DNA of 21,558 nucleotides from Pseudomonadota bacterium (GTDB lineage: Bacteria > Pseudomonadota > Alphaproteobacteria > Caulobacterales > Caulobacteraceae): NCBI GenBank assembly GCA_023432855.1, contig JAEZEZ010000102.1, forward strand, positions 1 to 21,558, in the 5' to 3' direction. The notes under the pieces were generated by a model. That model searched no databases. It saw nothing but the letters and a program-made list of their open reading frames with translations, and was not told the DNA's origin. Below are positions 10,993 to 18,665 of this stretch, piece after piece; within the stretch, counting starts at the first letter, position 1, and every line of letters begins with the position of its first letter. Made by a program: the position numbers and the translations under genes.

Positions 10993-12291
10993 CTACTCGC
11001 CCAGATCCCGCGGCAGGGTCGGGCTGCTGAGCACACGCTCCAGCGCTCGCCAGCGCCCCGCCTGGTCGGCCGCCGCCGCCTCCACATGGGCCGCAGCCAT
11101 CTCCTTTCCGAGGCCATAGTTGATCACATAGCTGCGGTAGCCCTCGGTGAAGCGGATCGACTGCTCCGCCCGCTCGCGCGAGATCAGCTGGTACTTCTGG
11201 GCCATGGCGATGGCCGTCTCCCGGTCGATGCGGCCGTCCAGGTACTCGGCGGCGATGGTCATGCGGGCGCCGGAGAGGGCGTCGATGGCGTCCTCCAGTT
11301 CGCCGTAGGCGGCCGCGGTCGCCGGATCCAGGCCGGCGAGCGGGTAGAGCGTCTGGGCTTCGAAGCGCGTCTTCTCCACCCCGGGAAAGGCCAGCTCGAT
11401 GCCGTAGTTGGAGGTCCCCTCCGCGATCAGCGAGAGCGGGCTGTAGAGGGGATAGACCGAGAACTCGACGAAGCCCTCGCCCTTCACCAGGCGGTCTTCA
11501 AGCAAGGCGTTGTGGGTATGGTGCCCCGGATAACCCTCGTGGCAGCCGAGGTCGACGGCGCGGCTGATGAAGATCGGAAAGTCGGTGTTCACCTGGATCA
11601 GCGAGTGGGCGCCGCCCTTGTACCAGTTGTATCCCGACCACGACTTGCCGGTGACGAACTCCAGGACAAAGGATTCGTCGGCCGGCAGGCGGATGTGCGC
11701 GGCGGTGCGGCGGCGGCACTCGGCGATGGCGGCGCGGAAAACCGGCTCCAGCCGATCCTTCGGGATGACGTAGCGGTTGCGGAAGGCCTCCACCCGGTCC
11801 GACAGGGGGCCCGGGCCGGGAACCAGAGCCTCGACCCGCGCCAGCAGGGGGTCGTATTCGCTCAGCGGCTTGAGCTCCAGCTGGACGCCGAACAGCTCGC
11901 GCGCCTCGGTGCGGAAATCCGACTTCCGGCCCGCGATCATCCCCAGCCTGAACTGAGCGGCGTTTATGTGCTCCAGCAGAAAGGCCATGCGGCGCTCCTG
12001 CAGGGGCGTCAGCTCGTGGACTTCGTCGATCGCTTCCAGCTCGGCGACGAGGCGGGAGGCCTCGGCCTGCAGCTCCTCGATCGTGCCCTTGTCCGCCTTG
12101 GCCTCGGCCTGCCACCCGGCGGGACCGTAGTAGGCGTCGACATAGCCGTCCTCGTGCTCGCCGATCTTCAGGATCAGTTTCACGTAGGCGGGCGCGACCT
12201 CTGCGAACGGATCGGCTGAACGGGAAGGCGGGCCGGCTGTGGCGCACGCAGTGAGGGCGAGAGCGGCGAGGGCGGCGATCAGGAGGCGCAT
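10993..12291 (-). CDS. Lipoprotein with DUF885-like HEGYPGHH metallopeptidase motif
   Basis: The 432-residue protein begins with a lipoprotein signal peptide: MRLLIAALAALALTAC, with lipobox Leu-Thr-Ala-Cys16, followed by a Pro/Ser-rich linker. The body is mostly helical. At residues 251-258 it has HEGYPGHH, the zinc-site-like HExxxxH motif that characterises DUF885-type putative metallopeptidases, and downstream an EGTSNYGIELAF helix whose Glu could be a further metal ligand. A membrane-anchored periplasmic hydrolase or peptidase is therefore likely, but no substrate can be assigned and the family is largely uncharacterised. The start at 12291 opens directly with the signal peptide. It converges with the formamidase gene (7 bp between stops) and is divergent from the membrane protein at 12396. 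Confidence 0.78.
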   Translation of the reverse strand: MRLLIAALAALALTACATAGPPSRSADPFAEVAPAYVKLILKIGEHEDGYVDAYYGPAGWQAEAKADKGTIEELQAEASRLVAELEAIDEVHELTPLQERRMAFLLEHINAAQFRLGMIAGRKSDFRTEARELFGVQLELKPLSEYDPLLARVEALVPGPGPLSDRVEAFRNRYVIPKDRLEPVFRAAIAECRRRTAAHIRLPADESFVLEFVTGKSWSGYNWYKGGAHSLIQVNTDFPIFISRAVDLGCHEGYPGHHTHNALLEDRLVKGEGFVEFSVYPLYSPLSLIAEGTSNYGIELAFPGVEKTRFEAQTLYPLAGLDPATAAAYGELEDAIDALSGARMTIAAEYLDGRIDRETAIAMAQKYQLISRERAEQSIRFTEGYRSYVINYGLGKEMAAAHVEAAAADQAGRWRALERVLSSPTLPRDLGE

Positions 12292-12322
12292 GGAAGTCCT
12301 TTCGTGCGGCCGGACCTTAGCC

Positions 12323-12343
12323 GTGATCCGCGCGCGGGGTCAC
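12323..12343. repeat. Inverted repeat in the divergent spacer 12292-12395
   Basis: GTGATCC (12323-12329) and GGGTCAC (12337-12343) form a near-perfect 7-bp inverted repeat around a 7-nt GC-alternating spacer; one pair is T-G if folded as RNA. Its position between two divergent genes would suit an operator, but an occurrence by chance in GC-rich DNA is possible. Confidence 0.25.
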
Positions 12344-12395
12344 CTCTTCCCATTCGCGTCCTTCACCCCCACGATGCGTCGGGGGAGGGACTTCG

Positions 12396-13067
12396 ATGGA
12401 GAATCCGGAGGAGGCCGCGCCGACGCCGCGCGCGCCGATGTGGAAACGGCTCGGCTTCAGCCGCTGGGGTCCGCGGGCGGTCTTCGAATCCATGCTCATC
12501 GTGCTCAGCGTGCTGCTGGCGCTGTGGGTCAACCAGTGGGTGGAGGACCGCAAGACGGCCGAAAGGGTGGCCGAGGCGCGCAGCTTCTTCCACGAGGAGC
12601 TGAAGGCCAATCGCGCCGTGGTCGCCTCGGAGCGGATTCTGGCCCACCACCTGGCCTTGCGCAAAGGACTGTCGGAGGCCCTGGCCCAGGAGCCGGCGTC
12701 GGATGAGGCCGTCTATGAGGCGATCGGACGGGTGTTCGCCGGCGGCATCCACCCGGCGGGATTGCGCGACGCCGTCTGGCGCAGCGTCTCGGCGGGCGAG
12801 CTGATGCACGCCATGGAGCCGCGCGAGGTGTTCATGCTCGCCGACATCTACCGCCTGCAGGCGAACCTCGACGAGATCAATCGCTCTTCCTACGCCAGCT
12901 TCATGAACGCCGACACGGACACGCCGGCCGCGCGGCGCAAGTTCGCCCGGGCGCTCGCCCTGCACCTGGGGGACGTCGTCACCACCGAGCAGATGCTGAT
13001 CGGGCTGTATGACGACGCCCTGGTGCGTCTCGACAGTGAACCGGACGGGTCCGCCGCACGTAGGTAG
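12396..13067 (+). CDS. Single-pass membrane protein, DUF6090-like
   Basis: The 223-residue protein has a charged/proline-rich N-terminal tail, one hydrophobic segment at about residues 29-46 (VFESMLIVLSVLLALWVNQW), then a soluble, highly charged helical C-terminal part. The arrangement of a membrane helix immediately followed by Asn-Gln-Trp-x-Glu-Asp-Arg-Lys resembles DUF6090-type proteins, whose function is unknown. The soluble part shows EARSFFHEELKANR and several long helices but no catalytic motif that I recognise. The ATG has GGGAGGGA about 7 nt upstream. The stop lies only 3 bp before the start of the lipoprotein hydrolase, so the two are probably cotranscribed. No function is assigned. 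Confidence 0.75.
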   Translation: MENPEEAAPTPRAPMWKRLGFSRWGPRAVFESMLIVLSVLLALWVNQWVEDRKTAERVAEARSFFHEELKANRAVVASERILAHHLALRKGLSEALAQEPASDEAVYEAIGRVFAGGIHPAGLRDAVWRSVSAGELMHAMEPREVFMLADIYRLQANLDEINRSSYASFMNADTDTPAARRKFARALALHLGDVVTTEQMLIGLYDDALVRLDSEPDGSAARR

Positions 13068-13070
13068 GGC

Positions 13071-13919
13071 ATGAACCGACGCGCCCTGCTTGCCGCCCTC
13101 CCGGCTGCGACGCTCGCCGCCTGCTCGCCGCTTCGCGCCTTCAGCACCCTTGCGCCGCGCGATCCCGCCCGGGCGGGGCCGCTCGACGTCCCCTACGGAC
13201 CGCACCCGCGTCAGCGCATGGACATCTACCGGCCCCGCCAGCCGGAGGGTCCGTCGCCGATCCTCGTGTTCTTCTATGGCGGCAACTGGGACTCCGGCCG
13301 GCGCCAGGACTATGGCTGGGTCGGTCACGCCCTGGCCGCGCAGGGCTTCGTGACCGCGATTCCGGACTATCGTCTTGTCCCGGAAGTGCATTACCCCGCC
13401 TTCGTCGAGGACGGCGCCCGATCCGTCGCCGCGCTGCGCGGTCTCGCCTCGTCGCTGGGCGCCGACGCGGATCGCCTCGCCGTCTCCGGCCACTCGGCCG
13501 GGGCCTACATCGCTGCGATGCTGGCGCTGCAGCCCGACTATCTGGCCGCGGCGGGGACGCCTCCGGTCCAGGCCTTCGCCGGTCTGGCCGGCCCTTACGA
13601 CTTCCACCCGTTCGATGTCCCGGCCGCGGTCGCCGCCTTTGGCAAGGCGCCCGATCCCGCCGCGACCCAGCCCGTCAACCTGGCCCTTGAACGCGCTCCG
13701 CCGGTCTTCCTCGCCCATGGCGACAGCGACGAGCTGGTCCAGCCCCGCAACAGCCGTTCGCTGGCCGGCAAGCTGGCCGCCGCCGGCGCCGACGTGGAGT
13801 TCAAGCTCTATCCGGAACTCGATCACAAGGACCTGGTGCTGACCCTGTCGCGTCCGTTCCGTGGCCGGGCGCCGGTGCTCGAGGACATGAGCGGCTTCCT
13901 GCGCAGCCGTCTCGCCTGA
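13071..13919 (+). CDS. Alpha/beta hydrolase (esterase-like) lipoprotein
   Basis: The 282-residue protein starts MNRRALLAALPAATLAAC, a lipoprotein signal with lipobox Leu-Ala-Ala-Cys18 and a twin-arginine-like NRR, so it is probably membrane-anchored on the periplasmic side; use of the Tat route is possible but not certain. The mature part has an alpha/beta-hydrolase core: FFYGGNW (oxyanion loop, replacing the HGG of related esterases), the nucleophile elbow SGHSAGAY (Ser142), HGDSDELVQPRNS with the acid residue, and LDHKDLV with the likely catalytic His. It belongs with carboxylesterase/lipase-like enzymes of the hormone-sensitive-lipase and formamidase-like group. The substrate is unknown. 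It follows the membrane protein gene by 3 bp, with AGGTAGG just upstream. Confidence 0.83.
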   Translation: MNRRALLAALPAATLAACSPLRAFSTLAPRDPARAGPLDVPYGPHPRQRMDIYRPRQPEGPSPILVFFYGGNWDSGRRQDYGWVGHALAAQGFVTAIPDYRLVPEVHYPAFVEDGARSVAALRGLASSLGADADRLAVSGHSAGAYIAAMLALQPDYLAAAGTPPVQAFAGLAGPYDFHPFDVPAAVAAFGKAPDPAATQPVNLALERAPPVFLAHGDSDELVQPRNSRSLAGKLAAAGADVEFKLYPELDHKDLVLTLSRPFRGRAPVLEDMSGFLRSRLA

Positions 13920-13961
13920 GTTGCTCTGGCGATGGATGTCGCAGCCGCCTAAAAGAGGCGA

Positions 13962-15416
13962 ATGACCGAGCCCCTGAGCGCGATCGAGGCCGTGGAAAGC
14001 CTGGAAAGGGTTTATGACGCGGCGGTCGAGGCCCAGCGCGGCGCGCTGCAGGCCTTCCTGCGGGACGGTACGCGTCCCGACCTCATGGACCGTGCGAGCG
14101 GCGTCTTCGGCTACCCCGAGCTCAAGCTCAGCTGGAAGGCCGAGACGGCTCCGCCCCGGCTCAACCGCGCCTACGCGCGGCTGTCGACGCCCGGGACCTA
14201 TACGACGACGGTGACGCGACCTTCCCTGTTCCGGGACTACCTGCTCGAACAGCTCACGCTGCTCGAACAGGATTACGGCGCCGAGTTCGAGGTCGGCCCG
14301 TCCAGCCAGGAAATCCCGTTTCCCTACGTCCTCGAAGGGCAGGCCGGCGCAGGTCTGGACGCGGCCGTCACCAACGAGATCGCGCGCTGGTTTCCAACCA
14401 CGGAGCTGGCGCACATCGGCGACGAGGTCGCCGACGGGCTATGGATCCGGGACCCCGACGGGCGCCGGCCGCTGGCGCTGTTCGACGGGCTCCGCACCGA
14501 CTACTCCCTGCAGCGGCTCACGCACTACACCGGCGCGCCGGCCGAACACGTCCAGCAGTACATCCTGTTCACGAACTATCATCGCTATGTCGACGAGTTC
14601 GTCCGCTGGGCCTGCGCCCGGCTGAAGGCCCCGGACAGCCCCTACACGGCGCTGTCTGGCGCCGGCGGGACGATGGTCGGAGCACAGGACGCCGATCCCG
14701 ACCGCATCCTCGCCGAGGGCGCATGGCGTCGCCACCAGATGCCCGCCTGGCACCTGATGGCGCCGGGCAACCTGGGGGTCTCGCTGGTCAACATCGGGGT
14801 CGGGCCATCCAACGCCAAGACCGCCACCGACCATCTGGCGGTGCTGCGCCCCCAGGCGTGGCTGATGATCGGCCACTGCGGCGGTCTGCGCGCCAGCCAG
14901 TTCATCGGCGACTATGTGCTGGCTCACGCCTATCTGCGCGACGACCACGTGCTGGACGACATCCTGCCGATCGAGATTCCGATCCCGCCCATCGCGGAGG
15001 TCCAGGTGGCGTTGCAGCAGGCGGCCCTCGAGGTGACCGGCGAAGAGACCGACGCGCTGAAGCGGCGGCTTCGCACCGGCACCGTGGTGACCACCGACGA
15101 CCGCAACTGGGAGCTTCGCTACAGCCTCAGCGCCCTACGCTTCTCCCAGTCCCGCGCCGTGGCCATCGATATGGAAAGCGCCACCATCGCCGCCCAGGGC
15201 TACCGTTTCCGGGTGCCCTACGGCACGCTCCTGTGCGTCTCGGACAAGCCCCTGCACGGCGAGATCAAACTGCCTGGCCAGGCAAATCGCTTCTACGAAC
15301 GGGCGATCCGCGAACACATCCAGATCGGCATCGCGACCGTCGACGCCCTGCGCGAGGCGGGCTCCCGCCTGCATTCCCGCAAGCTGAGGGCCTTCGACGA
15401 ACCACCTTTCCGCTAG
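13962..15416 (+). CDS. amn: AMP nucleosidase
   Basis: The 484-residue protein has the same length as Escherichia coli AMP nucleosidase and closely similar sequence along its whole length. Long blocks resemble it: SYTTT-like TYTTTVTRPSLFRDYL, ADGLW after FPTTELAHIGDEV, YHRYVDEFVRW, VNIGVGPSNAKT, LMIGHCGGLR, GTVVTTDDRNWELRYS and SRAVAIDMESATIAAQGY. It hydrolyses AMP to adenine and ribose 5-phosphate in the cytoplasm and so adjusts the adenylate pool and purine salvage. The N-terminal half is the AMP-nucleosidase-specific domain; from about residue 260 the nucleoside-phosphorylase fold carries the catalytic site. The ATG at 13962 follows a 42-bp spacer with CTAAAAGAGGCGA directly before it, which may be a promoter -10 with a very short leader. 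Recognition is firm. Confidence 0.97.
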   Translation: MTEPLSAIEAVESLERVYDAAVEAQRGALQAFLRDGTRPDLMDRASGVFGYPELKLSWKAETAPPRLNRAYARLSTPGTYTTTVTRPSLFRDYLLEQLTLLEQDYGAEFEVGPSSQEIPFPYVLEGQAGAGLDAAVTNEIARWFPTTELAHIGDEVADGLWIRDPDGRRPLALFDGLRTDYSLQRLTHYTGAPAEHVQQYILFTNYHRYVDEFVRWACARLKAPDSPYTALSGAGGTMVGAQDADPDRILAEGAWRRHQMPAWHLMAPGNLGVSLVNIGVGPSNAKTATDHLAVLRPQAWLMIGHCGGLRASQFIGDYVLAHAYLRDDHVLDDILPIEIPIPPIAEVQVALQQAALEVTGEETDALKRRLRTGTVVTTDDRNWELRYSLSALRFSQSRAVAIDMESATIAAQGYRFRVPYGTLLCVSDKPLHGEIKLPGQANRFYERAIREHIQIGIATVDALREAGSRLHSRKLRAFDEPPFR

Positions 15417-15422
15417 TCCAAC

Positions 15423-15446
15423 TAAAGCACTTTACATTCTAAAGTA
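15423..15446. promoter_or_regulatory. Candidate operator: three AT-rich inverted half-sites
   Basis: In otherwise GC-rich DNA, TAAAG (15423-15427) pairs with CTTTA (15430-15434) across 2 nt, and ACTTTA (15429-15434) pairs with TAAAGT (15440-15445) across 5 nt. This gives three alternately oriented TAAAG half-sites. They lie just before a membrane-protein gene whose downstream partner encodes a small winged-helix regulator, an arrangement expected for autoregulation. Binding is inferred. Confidence 0.45.
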
Positions 15447-15476
15447 GGTGTGGGATGAGTCGGTCATTGGAGAACC

Positions 15477-15481
15477 GGAGG
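15477..15481 (+). promoter_or_regulatory. Ribosome-binding site favouring the start at 15491
   Basis: GGAGG sits 9 nt before the ATG at 15491. The upstream in-frame ATG at 15455 lacks a comparable site, being preceded only by AGGTGTGGG, and would add a basic 12-residue extension. The shorter protein is preferred. Confidence 0.6.
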
Positions 15482-15490
15482 CTCCGACCG

Positions 15491-16120
15491 ATGACCGACG
15501 AACAGATGCAGAATGTCAGGGATGATATCGCCTTCATGCGCGCGCTCGCCGCCGAGGGCCGTCGTACGCCCCTGCTGGGCGGCGCGATCCTCGCGGCCGC
15601 CGGGCTGATCTTCGGGGCCGCCAGCCTGGCCTACTGGGCCCTGCTGGAGGGCTTCATCCGGGCTCACCAGGGCTGGGGTTCGCTGGTCATCTGGATGGGC
15701 GCGGGCCTACTGTTCGCCGTGGCGCTGACCTTGGTGAACCGCCGCATCGGCAGCAAGCCCGGCGCCCGGTCGCCCTCGAACAAGGCCACCGGAGCCGCCT
15801 GGATGGGGGTCGGCCTTTCCATCTTCGTGATGGCGCTGTCCTACATCGCCGCGGCCTATCAGCTGCGCACGGAAGCCGTGCTCGCGACCTTTCCCTCGCT
15901 GATCCTGGCTCTCTACGGCGCCGGCTGGACGGTCGCGGCCTCGATGACCGGAAAGAAGTGGCTGTGGTGGGTCGGCATAGCGTCCTGGGCGATGGCTCCC
16001 GTCCTGGCGTGGCTGTCGAACTCGACCCTCATGTACGTCGTCTACGCCGGCTCACTCTTCCTGCTCATGAGCCTGCCCGGCTTCATCCTGCTGCGCGCAG
16101 AACCTTCCGACGTCGTGTGA
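15491..16120 (+). CDS. Multi-pass membrane protein of unknown function, paired with a winged-helix regulator
   Basis: From the ATG at 15491 the product is 209 residues: MTDEQMQNVRDDIAFMRALA, a soluble amphipathic N-terminal helix, then about six hydrophobic segments. These include LLGGAILAAAGLIFGAASL, LVIWMGAGLLFAVALTLV, WMGVGLSIFVMALSYIAA and the C-terminal YVVYAGSLFLLMSLPGFIL. There are no transporter or enzyme motifs that I recognise. An alternative upstream ATG at 15455 would add 12 residues but has a weaker ribosome-binding site. The regulator gene starts 3 bp after its stop, so the two are almost certainly one transcript preceded by the TAAAG half-sites. Membrane proteins of this kind next to small winged-helix regulators recur in proteobacteria, but their role is unknown to me. 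Confidence 0.75.
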   Translation: MTDEQMQNVRDDIAFMRALAAEGRRTPLLGGAILAAAGLIFGAASLAYWALLEGFIRAHQGWGSLVIWMGAGLLFAVALTLVNRRIGSKPGARSPSNKATGAAWMGVGLSIFVMALSYIAAAYQLRTEAVLATFPSLILALYGAGWTVAASMTGKKWLWWVGIASWAMAPVLAWLSNSTLMYVVYAGSLFLLMSLPGFILLRAEPSDVV

Positions 16121-16123
16121 GCC

Positions 16124-16441
16124 ATGAGCGAGAGCCGTAACGGTTTCGACATCGAGGCGATCGACGAGGTCATTCACGGCCGCATTCGGCTGGGGGTGAT
16201 GGCCTACCTTTCGGGTGTCGAAACCGCCGAGTTCAACGAACTGAAGGCGCGGCTGCAGGCGACCGACGGAAATCTGTCGGTCCACCTGCGCAAGCTCGAG
16301 GACGCGGGCTACGTGGAGGTGCGCAAGACCTTCGTCGACCGCAAGCCCAGGACGAGCATCACCATCAGCGACGTGGGACGCGCGGCCTTCGTTCGCTACC
16401 TCGACGCCATGCAGAAGCTCGTGGCCGAGGCGGGCGGCTGA
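16124..16441 (+). CDS. Small winged-helix transcriptional regulator
   Basis: The 105-residue protein is a single winged-helix DNA-binding domain of the ArsR/MarR-like type annotated as HTH_27 or winged-helix regulator. A first helix contains HGRIRLGVMAYLSG. It is followed by the helix-turn-helix FNELKARLQATDGNLSVHLRKLEDAGYV, where DGNLSVHLRKLE is the recognition helix, and by the beta wing VRKTFVDRKPRTSITISDVGRAAF. No cysteine metal-binding set is visible, so metal sensing is unlikely. It probably dimerises and represses its own operon through the inverted half-sites at 15423-15446. It follows the membrane protein by 3 bp. The signal it responds to is unknown and might involve the membrane partner. 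Confidence 0.88.
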   Translation: MSESRNGFDIEAIDEVIHGRIRLGVMAYLSGVETAEFNELKARLQATDGNLSVHLRKLEDAGYVEVRKTFVDRKPRTSITISDVGRAAFVRYLDAMQKLVAEAGG

Positions 16442-16476
16442 ACCCCGCGCCGGGAGCCTCGCATTCGGGGGCGGGG

Positions 16477-16491
16477 GCCTCTATCTGAGGC
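16477..16491 (+). repeat. Short inverted repeat overlapping the ribosome-binding site of the phosphatase gene
   Basis: GCCTC (16477-16481) and GAGGC (16487-16491) are perfect 5-bp inverted arms around TATCT. The right arm contains the only GAGG before the ATG at 16494, so the hairpin could hide the ribosome-binding site; alternatively CTATCT is part of a start-proximal -10 element. Confidence 0.3.
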
Positions 16492-16493
16492 GT

Positions 16494-17285
16494 ATGGACG
16501 GCCGCATCCACCGCTTCGATTCGATCGACAACTTCCGCGACTACGGCGACTACGATACCGCCGCCGGTCGCCGTCTGGCCCGCGGCCGGCTGCTGCGCTC
16601 GGCGCACCATGCGCGCGCCACCGACGCGGACCTGCAAAAGCTCAAGACCATGAACGTCGCGGTGGTGGTCGACCTGCGCCATCCCCGCGAACGCGAACAG
16701 CAACCCTCGCGGCGCCATCCCTTCTGGTCCGGCCAGGTCATCGAGAGCGACATCTGCGAGGACCGCGACGCGGAAGCTCCGCACGTCACCTTCCTGAGAA
16801 CGACCGACCTCAGCGAGGACAGCGTCAACGCCTACATGACCCAGGCCTACCGCCGCATCCCCTTCGAGCAGCGGCACTTCGACCTTTTCTCACGCTACTT
16901 CCGGGCTCTGGCCGATGCGCGCGGCGCCGTGCTGATCCACTGCGCCGCCGGCAAGGACCGGACCGGCATCCTGGCCGCCCTGACCCATCACATGGCGGGA
17001 GTCTCCCGGGACGACCTGCTGGAGGACTACCTTCTGACCAACTCCGCCGTCGACATGACGGCTAAGGCGCCGGAGATCGCGCGCCGCATCGAAGAGCTCT
17101 ACGGCCGCACCGCCACACCGGCTGCCGTCCAGGCATTCCTTGGGGTCCGCCCGGAGTTCCTCGAGCACGCCTTCGACGAGATGGAGAGCCGTCACGGTTC
17201 GCTGGACGGCTACCTCGAACACGCCCTTGGCATCGACGGCGCAACCCGCGAACGGATCGCCGCCCGCCTCCACGGCGAGGACTGA
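16494..17285 (+). CDS. Tyrosine-protein phosphatase (Y_phosphatase3 / PtpB-like)
   Basis: The 263-residue protein has the cysteine-phosphatase signature HCAAGKDRTG, with nucleophile Cys150 and phosphate-binding Arg156, and the N-terminal FRDYGDYDTAAGRRLARGRLLRS motif typical of the bacterial tyrosine/lipid phosphatase family that includes Mycobacterium PtpB. The Lys-Asp after CAAG is also typical of this group, whose members can dephosphorylate phosphotyrosine, phosphoserine/threonine or phosphoinositides. A VVVDLRHPREREQQPS segment precedes the catalytic domain core. No signal peptide is visible, so it is probably cytoplasmic. The ATG at 16494 has only GAGG at very short spacing. It stands between the regulator and pabB without an obvious functional link. 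The substrate is unknown. Confidence 0.9.
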   Translation: MDGRIHRFDSIDNFRDYGDYDTAAGRRLARGRLLRSAHHARATDADLQKLKTMNVAVVVDLRHPREREQQPSRRHPFWSGQVIESDICEDRDAEAPHVTFLRTTDLSEDSVNAYMTQAYRRIPFEQRHFDLFSRYFRALADARGAVLIHCAAGKDRTGILAALTHHMAGVSRDDLLEDYLLTNSAVDMTAKAPEIARRIEELYGRTATPAAVQAFLGVRPEFLEHAFDEMESRHGSLDGYLEHALGIDGATRERIAARLHGED

Positions 17286-17321
17286 GTGGCGGGCGAACGT
17301 CCCGCGCTCTAAGCAGAGGCG

Positions 17322-18665
17322 GTGAGCAGCGTCACCCACACGGAGCGCCCGGCGCAGGTCCCGCAGGCGGGAGCCTGGCGTGACCCCGTGGAGGTCGCGG
17401 CGGCCCTTTCGGACCGGCCCTGGCCGGTGGCCCTCCTGTCCGACGGCGGAGCGCATGGCCGCTGGTCCTACGTCGCCGCCGAACCCGACCGGGTCGAACA
17501 GCTGTGGCCCGGCGACGACCGGAGCGCTCCGGATCTGCTGCGACGTATGCTGGACGCCCCGGACGACGTGGCGGTCGGTCCGGCCCCCTTCCGCGGCGGC
17601 GTCATCGGCCTGGCCGCCTATGAGTTCGCCGACCGTCTCGAGCCACTCGGTCTGCCACGGGATCCCGACTGGCCCGACCTCACCCTGGCGCGGTACGCCT
17701 CGGTCCTCGCCTTCGATCACCACGAGCGGCGGGTGCACGCGTTCGGTCCGCTGGCCGCGGAGTGGCTGCAGATGCCGCCCGGGGACGCTGCTGCGCCCGG
17801 GGTCCTCTGCGCCGACTTCGAAGCCGAGAAGACCTCCGAGACCTACGAAGCGGCGGTGGCCGACGTGATCTCCCGCATCGAGGGTGGTGAAATCTTCCAG
17901 GCCAACGTCGCGCGGGCGTGGCGGGGCCGCCTGGCCCCCGACGCGGGGCCGCTGGACCTGTTCCGGCGTCTTGCCGCGACAAGCCCTGCTCCGTTCGCCG
18001 CTTGGTGGGACATGGGTGCGCGCGCTCTGGTCTCGAACTCGCCGGAACGCTTTGTGGAAGTCTCGCCCGAGGGCGACGGACGGTTCCGGGTTGAGACCCG
18101 CCCGATCAAGGGGACCCGTCCGCGCGCCGCCGATGAAGCCGACGACGCCCGCCTGGCGGCGGAGCTCCTCGCAAGCGAGAAGGACCGCGCCGAGAACCTG
18201 ATGATCGTCGACCTCATGCGGAACGACCTGGCGCGTGTCTGCGAGCCCGGCGCTGTCCGGGTCGACGAACTGTTCCGGGTCGAGAGCTACGCCAACGTCC
18301 ACCACCTGGTTTCGACCGTCACCGGGCGCCTCGCCCAAGGCATGGACGCCTCCGACCTGCTGGCCGCCGCCTTCCCCCCCGGTTCGATCACGGGCGCGCC
18401 CAAGGTGCAGGCGATGAAGACCATCGCCCTGCACGAGCCGCCCCGGGGGCCCTGGTGCGGCTCCCTTCTCCGGGCAGGCTTCGACGGCGGCTTCGATTCC
18501 AGCGTCCTGATCCGTTCGGCGGGCCTCGTGCGCGACGACGACGGCTGGCGTTTCCGCGCCTGCGCCGGGGCCGGGATCGTCGCCGACAGCGATCCTCGCG
18601 CAGAGCAGCTGGAGACGGCAGACAAGATCTCCACCCTGCGCCGCGCGCTGACGGAGCCGCTATGA
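17322..18665 (+). CDS. pabB: Aminodeoxychorismate synthase component I
   Basis: The 447-residue protein is a chorismate-binding enzyme of PabB length. It contains PIKGTRPR (Lys263, matching the active-site Lys274 of E. coli PabB that forms the covalent intermediate), the block ENLMIVDLMRNDLARVCEPG, HHLVSTVTG, PPGSITGAPKVQAM and the C-terminal CAGAGIVADSDP. PabB converts chorismate and ammonia to 4-amino-4-deoxychorismate for folate synthesis; the Lys motif separates it from anthranilate synthase TrpE, which has Ala in place of Lys. No glutamine amidotransferase (PabA) gene is adjacent, so it must be elsewhere. Start is GTG at 17322, with AGAGG close upstream. Its stop overlaps the pabC ATG (ATGA), giving translational coupling. 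Confidence 0.93.
   Translation: MSSVTHTERPAQVPQAGAWRDPVEVAAALSDRPWPVALLSDGGAHGRWSYVAAEPDRVEQLWPGDDRSAPDLLRRMLDAPDDVAVGPAPFRGGVIGLAAYEFADRLEPLGLPRDPDWPDLTLARYASVLAFDHHERRVHAFGPLAAEWLQMPPGDAAAPGVLCADFEAEKTSETYEAAVADVISRIEGGEIFQANVARAWRGRLAPDAGPLDLFRRLAATSPAPFAAWWDMGARALVSNSPERFVEVSPEGDGRFRVETRPIKGTRPRAADEADDARLAAELLASEKDRAENLMIVDLMRNDLARVCEPGAVRVDELFRVESYANVHHLVSTVTGRLAQGMDASDLLAAAFPPGSITGAPKVQAMKTIALHEPPRGPWCGSLLRAGFDGGFDSSVLIRSAGLVRDDDGWRFRACAGAGIVADSDPRAEQLETADKISTLRRALTEPL

Noticed and set aside
10804..12219. 471-codon plus-strand open frame opposite the HEGYPGHH lipoprotein
   Set aside because: It begins inside the formamidase gene and is the complement of a lipoprotein with a clear signal peptide; no domain is recognisable.
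12363..14414. 683-codon minus-strand open frame across three plus-strand genes
   Set aside because: It spans parts of three well-supported genes and the intergenic gaps, lacks recognisable motifs, and is a GC-bias shadow.
15455..15490. Upstream ATG as the start of the membrane protein
   Set aside because: It has a poorer ribosome-binding site than the ATG at 15491 and sits only 9 bp after the putative operator; the shorter start has GGAGG at proper spacing.
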